Of a stretch of DNA of 64,000 nucleotides, positions 58,873 to 64,000 are shown piece after piece. This stretch comes from Palsa-504 sp050011155 (GTDB lineage Bacteria; Actinomycetota; Actinomycetes; Streptosporangiales; Streptosporangiaceae), in contig JBEKJP010000033.1 of the NCBI GenBank assembly GCA_050011155.1, positions 18,732 to 82,731 of the forward strand. Reading direction: 5' to 3'. A program made the translations under genes and the position numbers. Every line of letters starts with the position of its first letter. Position 1 is the first letter of the stretch. The notes below the pieces were generated by a model. That model was not told the origin of the DNA, did not search any database, and saw only the letters and a program-made list of their open reading frames with translations.

Positions 58873-59721
58873 TCAGGGTGGGAGGAGGTCGGGGCGCTTA
58901 GGCGGGACGCCGGTGCCGCTGGAGGCGCCGGTCAGGCGGCGGCGCAGCCAGGGGCCCGCGTACTCGCGGACCCAGCGGGCGTCCTGGCGGCGGGCGGCCA
59001 GCCAGGGCGAGCTGAGTTGCGGAGAGCTGAGCCGCGGGGAGCTGAACCGTGTGGGCCGGTCTGGCGCGGGGGCTGGGAGCGGTGCGGGGGGCGGGGGTGC
59101 TGGCCAGTCGGCCGGGAGCGGGATGCCGAGGACCTCGCAGGCGCGCTGGGCTACTTGCTGGTGGCCTTGGGTGGTGAGGTGCAGGCGGTCTGGGCTCCAG
59201 GCGCGGGGGTCCTTGAGGGCGCGCATGGACCACAGGTCGACGAGGTCGCAGCCGTAGTCGTCGGCGATGCCGCGCAGGTGCATGTTGTAGGCGGCGATCC
59301 GGCCGCGGAGCAGGCGGATGACCGGGAACATGCGCGGGTCGAAGCCGGTGAAGATGAGCACCCGGCAGCCCGCCGCCTGCAGCTTGGCCACGGCCGGCTC
59401 GAAATCCGCGGCCAGCGTGTCCACGTCGGAGCCGCGCAGGATGTCGTTGCCGCCCGCGGCCAGGCTGACCAGGTCGGGAGCCAGCTCGACGGCGCTGGGG
59501 ACCTGCTCGGCGACGACCTCGCCGAGCAGCTTCCCGCGGATGGCCAGGTTGGCGTACCGGAAACCGGGCCGCTGCGCGGCCAGGGCGGCGGCCACCATGT
59601 CGGCCCAGCCGCGGAACCCGCCGCCCGGAGCCTGATCCTCGAGTCCTTCGGTGAAGCTGTCCCCGATCGCGACGAACGTGTCTATTACGGGCACGGAGTT
59701 AGCATCAGGCATCTTTTCCAT
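58873..59721 (-). CDS. SGNH/GDSL hydrolase
   Basis: A 282-aa esterase or lipase-like hydrolase. Block I is FVAIGDSFTEGLED with the nucleophile Ser, block II Gly in NLAIRGKL, block III Asn in LVSLAAGGNDILRG, and block V Asp/His in WSPDRLHLTTQGH. No signal peptide. The C-terminal 70 residues are Pro/Ser-rich, with SSPRLSSPQLSSP from an imperfect 15-bp tandem repeat near 59009-59053. Both ATG 59721 and 59712 are plausible starts. Divergent from the PQQ-type lipoprotein gene. Confidence 0.88.
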   Translation of the reverse strand: MEKMPDANSVPVIDTFVAIGDSFTEGLEDQAPGGGFRGWADMVAAALAAQRPGFRYANLAIRGKLLGEVVAEQVPSAVELAPDLVSLAAGGNDILRGSDVDTLAADFEPAVAKLQAAGCRVLIFTGFDPRMFPVIRLLRGRIAAYNMHLRGIADDYGCDLVDLWSMRALKDPRAWSPDRLHLTTQGHQQVAQRACEVLGIPLPADWPAPPPPAPLPAPAPDRPTRFSSPRLSSPQLSSPWLAARRQDARWVREYAGPWLRRRLTGASSGTGVPPKRPDLLPP

Positions 59722-59775
59722 GATGCCAGGGTGGGATAGGCGAACCGGGACCGGCCGGCGGGCCAGAGCAGACGG

Positions 59776-59807
59776 GACACGGAGCAGACTGGACACGGAG
59801 CAGACTG
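59776..59807. repeat. 16-bp tandem duplication upstream of the PQQ protein
   Basis: gacacggagcagactg occurs twice head to tail in the short divergent spacer just before the lipoprotein gene start; it could shift promoter or leader spacing. Confidence 0.9.
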
Positions 59808-59812
59808 GGGAG

Positions 59813-61231
59813 ATGCGGATGAGACACGGACGCGGGATCCTGAGCCGCGCGGCCTTCGTGGCCGGCCTGCTGGCCGTGGCGGCGGGCTGTTCGAACTCGC
59901 CGGGCGGCACCTCGTCCGGGCCGGCGCCGTCGACCCGGACGCTGAGCCCGGCGCCCGCCGGCGGGGATCACCCCGCCGCGGTCTGGCCCACCTTCGGACG
60001 GGACTTCGCCCGCAGTGATGTCGCCACCGGGGTAGCCGTGCCTGGCGGGTCCGGATCGCTGAAGGTCGGCTGGCGGGTCCACCTGGACGGCGCGGTCTAC
60101 GGGCAGCCGCTGCTGATCGGCAGCATGGCGATCGTGGCCACGGAGGACGACTCGCTCTACGCACTCGACCAGGCGACCGGCAAGGTCCGGTGGCGCACGC
60201 ACGTCGGCACCCCGGTGCCGCTGTCCCAGCTGCCATGCGGCAACATCGACCCGCTCGGCATCACCGGCACGCCGGTCTACGACCAGGACAGCGGAATCGT
60301 CTACGCCGTGGCGGAGACCTCGGGGTACCACCACGTGCTAGTCGGGATCTCGGTCACGGACGGACGCCTCGAGGTCGAACGCGACATCGTGGCGCCGGAC
60401 GGGCAGCCGCGGTATGACCAGCAGCGGCCCGCGCTCACGCTGCAGGACGGGCGGGTCTACGTGGCGTTCGGCGGGCTGGCCGGGGACTGCGGGCCCTACC
60501 GGGGCTCGGTGGTGGGCGTCCCGGTCAGCGGCAGCGGGCCGGTCATCTCCTATACGGTCCCGACCGCGCGCGAGGGGGCCATCTGGGCCCCCGGCGGCCC
60601 GGTCACGGGCCCGGACGGCACCCTCTACGTCAGCGTGGGCAACGGCTCCGAGTCGAGCACCAGCTTCGACGACAGCGACTCGGTGACCGCCTTGTCTCCT
60701 GACCTGCACCGGACCGGCGTCTTCGCGCCGTCGAGCTGGCGCCACGACAACGACAACGACCTCGACCTCGGCTCCACCCAGCCCGCCCTGCTGCCGGGCG
60801 GGATGCTGCTCGCGGACGGCAAGAGCGGCACCGCGTACCTGGTCAGCGCGGCCCATCTCGGCGGCGTCGGCGGCCAGGTCGCCCAGGCCCAGGTCTGCCC
60901 CGCGTTCGGCACGGCCGCGGTGCAGGGCGGCACCGTGTACGAGCCGTGCGAGCAGGGCGGCCTCGCGGCGGTCAGCACCGCGGGCAGCAAGATCCGCGTG
61001 CGGTGGCGCGGTCCGGGCAACGCCTGGGGCTCGCCGGTCATCGGCGGCGGGGCGGTCTGGGTCACCGACTGGAAGGCGGGGACGCTCTACCAGCTCGATC
61101 AGGCGACCGGGGCGGTCCGGGCCTCGCTGAGCCTGGGCACGCCGCTGCCGCACTTCTCGTCGATGTCGATGACCGGCCGCCACGCCTACCTGGGCACCTT
61201 GGACGGCGTGGTCTCGGTCAGCGGCGTGTGA
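59813..61231 (+). CDS. PQQ-repeat beta-propeller lipoprotein
   Basis: A 472-aa exported lipoprotein: signal RHGRGILSRAAFVAGLLAVA with lipobox AAGC, then a Ser/Thr/Pro linker and a propeller with PQQ-type repeats such as AIVATEDDSLYALDQATGKV and GTLYQLDQATGAVRASLSLG. No catalytic dehydrogenase residues are evident, so it is probably a structural or binding propeller of the outer membrane face (BamB-like fold, actinobacterial). ATG 59813 or 59819. A HAD phosphatase follows after 16 bp. Confidence 0.87.
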   Translation: MRMRHGRGILSRAAFVAGLLAVAAGCSNSPGGTSSGPAPSTRTLSPAPAGGDHPAAVWPTFGRDFARSDVATGVAVPGGSGSLKVGWRVHLDGAVYGQPLLIGSMAIVATEDDSLYALDQATGKVRWRTHVGTPVPLSQLPCGNIDPLGITGTPVYDQDSGIVYAVAETSGYHHVLVGISVTDGRLEVERDIVAPDGQPRYDQQRPALTLQDGRVYVAFGGLAGDCGPYRGSVVGVPVSGSGPVISYTVPTAREGAIWAPGGPVTGPDGTLYVSVGNGSESSTSFDDSDSVTALSPDLHRTGVFAPSSWRHDNDNDLDLGSTQPALLPGGMLLADGKSGTAYLVSAAHLGGVGGQVAQAQVCPAFGTAAVQGGTVYEPCEQGGLAAVSTAGSKIRVRWRGPGNAWGSPVIGGGAVWVTDWKAGTLYQLDQATGAVRASLSLGTPLPHFSSMSMTGRHAYLGTLDGVVSVSGV

Positions 61232-61247
61232 CGGCAGACTGGGGGGC

Positions 61248-61946
61248 ATGGCCCTTGCTGCGAGTTATACCGACCCGCCGGTCCCCGCCTTCCTGTTCGA
61301 CCTGGACGGGACGCTGATCGACAGCGTCTACCAGCACGTCATCGCCTGGCGGACGGCGCTGACCCGGATCGGCATCGACCTGTCGGTGTGGCGGATCCAC
61401 CGGCGGATCGGGATGAGCGGCGGGCTGTTCGTGTCCGCGCTGCTGCGGGAGACGGGGGCATCGCTGTCCCGGGAGGACATCGAGCAGCTGCAGCAGGCGC
61501 ACGCGGCGGAGTACCGGGCGCAGATGGACTCGGTCACGGCGCTGCCCGGGGCGCGTGAGCTGCTGGCCACGCTGACCGGCGCGGGGGTCAGGTGGGCCAT
61601 CGCGACCAGCGGCCGGGCGGCCACGGCCCGGCCCGCGCTCAGCCTGCTCGGACTGCCCGAGGACACCCCGATGATCACCAGGGACCTGGTCCGGCACGCC
61701 AAGCCGGATCCCGACCTGTTCCTGGCCGCGGCGGCCGAGCTCGGGGTGGATCCGCGGTACGCGATGGTGGTCGGCGACAGCGTGTGGGACCTGCTCGCGG
61801 CGCGCCGGGCGGGGGCGCTCGGGGTCGGGCTGATGTCCGGCGGGTACGGCCGGGAAGAACTCGAGCGGGCGGGGGCGTACCGGGTCTACGCCGACCCGGC
61901 CGAGATGCTCTCCCGGATCGACGAACTCGGCGTCCGCGGCGACTAA
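61248..61946 (+). CDS. HAD family phosphatase (beta-phosphoglucomutase-like)
   Basis: A 232-aa HAD hydrolase: motif I FLFDLDGTLIDS with the nucleophile and acid/base Asp, a helical C1 cap, motif II AIATSGR, motif III Lys in HAKPDPDLFLAAA, motif IV VVGDSVWDLLAARRAG. The sequence fits phosphoglycolate phosphatase or sugar-phosphatase type enzymes. Substrate unknown. Likely co-transcribed with the PQQ-repeat gene. Confidence 0.9.
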   Translation: MALAASYTDPPVPAFLFDLDGTLIDSVYQHVIAWRTALTRIGIDLSVWRIHRRIGMSGGLFVSALLRETGASLSREDIEQLQQAHAAEYRAQMDSVTALPGARELLATLTGAGVRWAIATSGRAATARPALSLLGLPEDTPMITRDLVRHAKPDPDLFLAAAAELGVDPRYAMVVGDSVWDLLAARRAGALGVGLMSGGYGREELERAGAYRVYADPAEMLSRIDELGVRGD

Positions 61947-62109
61947 GGCTAGCGGCGATGGTGCGGCGTATGCCACGCCCCGTTTCCCGTTAGGAACCCG
62001 CCAGGAATTGAGCCGCGCCGGGCGAATGGACGTTAAATGGAAGGGTAAGCGGTCACCGGGCGCCGGCTCAGGAGTATGGCGTCCGGGGTGTTTCGGGAGG
62101 CGAGTTGTA

Positions 62110-62634
62110 GTGCCCGCGGTGCGTCGGATCATTGTTGGCGTGCATGGGTCTCTAGGGAGCCTGCAAGCGCTACGATACGCGGCGGATGAGGCCAGGGAGC
62201 GGCGTGTCCCGCTGATGGCGGTCACCGCCTGGACCCCGCCCGGGGGCGACCTGGCCGAGCGCCGGAATTCCTCGCCCTACCTGCGCAAGATCTGGCGCGA
62301 GGCCGCGTGGGAGCGGCTGTGGGGCGCCTTCAACGACGGCCTGGGCGGGGTTCCCGCCGACCTGCAGGTGGAGTCGCGGGCGGTCCGCGGCGAGACCGGG
62401 CCGGTGCTGGTCGAAGTGGCTGATCAGCCGGATGACCTGCTCATCATCGGGACCGGGCGGCGAGCCGGGATGGGCCGTCTCTTCGGCCGCTCGGTGAGCC
62501 GGTACTGCCTGGCCCACGCGCACTGCCCGGTGCTGGCCGTCCCGCCCTCGCGGCTGATGGAAGAGATGGGCCACGGCCTGCGGTCGTGGCACTGGCGGCA
62601 CGCCCTCAGCTCCGACGTCCCTGACCTCTCCTGA
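62110..62634 (+). CDS. Universal stress protein (UspA domain)
   Basis: A 174-aa single UspA domain: RRIIVGVHGSLGSLQALRYA, AVTAWTPPGG, VLVEVADQPDDLLIIGTGRR and MGRLFGRSVSRYCLAHAHCPVLAVP, the last holding the GxxGxxxGS-like nucleotide loop in modified form (MGRLFGRSVS). GTG 62110 has GGGAGG upstream; the open frame further upstream has no homology. It sits ahead of the kdp operon and shares with it a GTTAGGAACC hairpin motif. Confidence 0.85.
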   Translation: MPAVRRIIVGVHGSLGSLQALRYAADEARERRVPLMAVTAWTPPGGDLAERRNSSPYLRKIWREAAWERLWGAFNDGLGGVPADLQVESRAVRGETGPVLVEVADQPDDLLIIGTGRRAGMGRLFGRSVSRYCLAHAHCPVLAVPPSRLMEEMGHGLRSWHWRHALSSDVPDLS

Positions 62635-62684
62635 CCCCCGACTCCGGTCCGTTTTCACGCCAGCACGCCGTGTGCATAGCGCAT

Positions 62685-62702
62685 GGGTTCCGTTAGGAAC
62701 CC
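62685..62702 (+). promoter_or_regulatory. Leader hairpin shared with the usp leader
   Basis: GGGTTCC-GTTA-GGAACCC is a perfect 7-bp stem with a 4-base loop. Its 13-base core CCGTTAGGAACCC also occurs at 61987-61999, upstream of the universal stress gene. Confidence 0.65.
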
Positions 62703-62716
62703 AAGAGCCGCCGCAT

Positions 62717-62738
62717 GGGTCATGCAAGGACCCTTTTT
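62717..62738 (+). terminator. Rho-independent terminator or attenuator before kdp
   Basis: GGGTC-ATGCAAG-GACCC followed by TTTTT, about 80 bp after the usp stop and 96 bp before the first kdp-linked frame. It could end the usp transcript or act as an attenuator in a kdp leader. Confidence 0.65.
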
Positions 62739-62833
62739 CCCGGCGATTCCTCGGCGTTGACTACAGACGTGCCCAGGCCTGGAACAGGCTGGGCGGTCTC
62801 CGCCGAGAGACGGTATATCCCCTAGGAGTCACC

Positions 62834-62923
62834 GTGTCGGACCTGCTTTACGTCGGCCTGACGATCGTCGTCTTCGCCGTGCTCATCCTCATCGTGAAGG
62901 GGGTCGAGCGCTTTGAGCGCTGA
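62834..62923 (+). CDS. 29-aa membrane peptide upstream of kdpF
   Basis: VSDLLYVGLTIVVFAVLILI followed by VKGVERFER: one membrane helix and a short basic end. GTG 62834 has AGGAG six bases upstream. It overlaps kdpF by 11 bp. Small single-helix peptides before kdpF are seen in other actinobacteria, but no function is established; it may be an extra small subunit or regulator of the Kdp pump. Confidence 0.7.
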   Translation: MSDLLYVGLTIVVFAVLILIVKGVERFER

Positions 62924-63002
62924 GAACTGGATCGGGCTGATCGGCGGCGTGCTGCTGACGATCTACCTGTTCGTGGCCCTCATACTGCCTGAGAGGTTCT
63001 GA
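62913..63002 (+). CDS. kdpF: Potassium pump small subunit KdpF
   Basis: A 29-aa membrane peptide, LSAENWIGLIGGVLLTIYLF followed by VALILPERF, matching the actinobacterial KdpF pattern (one helix ending in LxxPExF). It stabilises the KdpABC complex. The start is TTG 62913 and its stop overlaps the kdpA ATG (TGATG), so translation is coupled. Confidence 0.85.
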   Translation: MSAENWIGLIGGVLLTIYLFVALILPERF

Positions 63003-64000
63003 TGAATTCCGCAGCAGCCGGCTGGCTGCAGGTCGCGCTGCTCGTCGCGGCGCTGGCGGCATGCTACGTGCCGCTCGGGAACTACATCGCGCGCATCTTC
63101 ACCGCCAAGGAACACTGGCGGGTCGAGCGCGGCATCTACAAGCTGTGCGGGATCGACTCGGAAGCGGACATGAGGTGGAGCGTCTACGTACGCTCCATGC
63201 TCGCGTTCTCGTTCGTCAGCGTGCTGTTCGTGTACCTGATCGAGCGGACGCAGCACTGGCTGTTCTGGTCGATCGGGATGGCCAACGTCACGCCGGATAC
63301 CGCGTGGAACACCGCCGTCTCCTTCACCACCAACACCAACTGGCAGAACTACGCCGGTGAAGCCACCATGGGCTACCTGACCCAGATGGCCGGGCTCATG
63401 GTGCAGCAGTTCATGTCGGCCGCGGTCGGCCTGGTGGTGGCGATCGCCTTGATCCGCGGGTTCACCCGGTCCAAGACCGACCGGCTCGGCAACTTCTGGG
63501 TCGACCTGACCCGTTGCGTGCTGCGGTTGCTGCTGCCGCTGGCCGTGGTCGGCGCGCTGGTCCTGGTGGCCGGCGGGGCGATTGAGAACCTCGCCTCGTA
63601 CCACACGATCACCACCCTGGCCGGCGCCCACCAGACCATCCCCGGCGGGACGGTGGCGTCGCAGGAAGTCATCAAGGACATGGGCAACAACGGCGGCGGC
63701 TGGTTCAACGTCAACTCGGCCCACCCGTTCGAGAACCCGAACCCGTTCACCAACATCTTCGAGATCTTCCTCCTGCTGCTGATCCCGTTCGCCACGCCGC
63801 GCGCGTTCGGCAAGATGGTCGGCGACAACAAGCAGGGTTACGCGCTGGTCGCCGCGATGGTGATCATCTGGGCGGCCGCCGTCGGCGGGATCAGCTTCTT
63901 CGAGATGCACATGGGCACCGCCGGAATCGCGCCGCAGCTCGCACACGGGGCCGCCGAAGGCACGGAGACGCGGTTCGGCACGCCCGGGTGCTCACTGTTC
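63002..64000 (+). CDS. kdpA: Potassium-transporting ATPase subunit A, 3'-truncated
   Basis: First 333 residues of KdpA, the K+-selective channel-like subunit of the KdpFABC P-type pump. Helix-rich, with selectivity-filter segments SFTTNTNWQNYAGE and DMGNNGGGWFNVNSAHPFEN. GIDSEADMRWSVYVRSML is also typical. The window ends before the last third of the usual 550-560 residues. kdpB and kdpC, and probably kdpDE, should follow outside the window. Confidence 0.95.
   Translation, partial: MNSAAAGWLQVALLVAALAACYVPLGNYIARIFTAKEHWRVERGIYKLCGIDSEADMRWSVYVRSMLAFSFVSVLFVYLIERTQHWLFWSIGMANVTPDTAWNTAVSFTTNTNWQNYAGEATMGYLTQMAGLMVQQFMSAAVGLVVAIALIRGFTRSKTDRLGNFWVDLTRCVLRLLLPLAVVGALVLVAGGAIENLASYHTITTLAGAHQTIPGGTVASQEVIKDMGNNGGGWFNVNSAHPFENPNPFTNIFEIFLLLLIPFATPRAFGKMVGDNKQGYALVAAMVIIWAAAVGGISFFEMHMGTAGIAPQLAHGAAEGTETRFGTPGCSLF

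Noticed and set aside
62637..62833. c-di-AMP (ydaO) riboswitch upstream of kdp
   Set aside because: The expected conserved blocks of that riboswitch as I remember them were not found; only simple hairpins are visible.
1..64000. tRNA, rRNA or prophage genes
   Set aside because: No cloverleaf, rRNA stretch, integrase, terminase or capsid-like product was recognised on either strand.

Overview
The window is a high-GC (about 70%), densely packed chromosomal segment from an actinobacterium. Four things point there: many GTG starts and 4-bp ATGA/GTGA start-stop overlaps; a decaprenyl-phosphate arabinose pathway pair (DPPR synthase plus DprE2); an actinobacterial ctaC-ctaD-ctaE-ctaB terminal oxidase cluster; and a perfect Nur-type TTGCAA-N5-TTGCAA operator before a nickel permease. 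A soil filamentous actinomycete of the Streptosporangiales/Treboniaceae kind would fit, but that placement is inference. No rRNA, tRNA, CRISPR array, intact insertion sequence or prophage was seen.

Layout. 1-6.2 kb: 3' end of an mreB-like gene, a PadR-controlled MacB/FtsX-type ABC exporter with a clear palindromic operator, a DUF3052 protein and an MFS carrier whose N-terminus looks frameshifted. 6.3-16.2 kb: FUSC transporter, VOC protein, DUF1349 protein, methyltransferase, alditol oxidase, secreted HAF-repeat protein, nudC, M20 dipeptidase, a divergent purM and a pirin. 16.2-19.7 kb: a compact redox operon (Ser/Thr/Gly-rich anchored protein, ApbE flavin transferase, ferric-reductase-like cytochrome b, NuoF-like flavoprotein, 3-Cys ferredoxin). 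19.8-20.3 kb: a gene graveyard (HNH and MFS fragments). 20.3-37.2 kb: a DksA-like gene, two ABC systems, three two-component systems, a serine hydrolase, an acyl-CoA synthetase and a nickel/cobalt permease. 37.2-40.1 kb: cell-wall arabinan precursor genes with a phosphodiester glycosidase. 40.3-46.0 kb: an aa3-type oxidase cluster with a predicted extra cupredoxin, an unusual subunit I and a broken ctaB. 46.2-53.3 kb: a two-component system with a TlpA-like thioredoxin, then two paralogous HtrA-like proteases. 53.3-61.9 kb: dapE, LysR regulator with divergent aminotransferase, DDAH, an orphan substrate-binding protein, SGNH hydrolase, PQQ-propeller lipoprotein and a HAD phosphatase. 62.1-64.0 kb: a universal stress protein and the start of the kdp potassium-pump operon (29-aa membrane peptide, kdpF, kdpA cut by the window end).

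Three themes stand out. First, short perfect tandem duplications of 8-31 bp recur through the window. Most in genes are in frame, but a 31-bp one breaks ctaB and a 14-bp five-copy array sits where two genes converge. Second, the oxidase cluster pairs an A-type subunit I that lacks the usual D- and K-channel residues with a membrane-anchored predicted cupredoxin translationally coupled to ctaC. Third, the flavin/haem/Fe-S operon lacks the FMN-binding-domain protein normally expected with ApbE and has an unknown Ser/Thr/Gly-rich protein in its place. The window also shows TCATGATC-containing hairpins shared between intergenic sites and a hairpin motif shared between the usp and kdp leaders.
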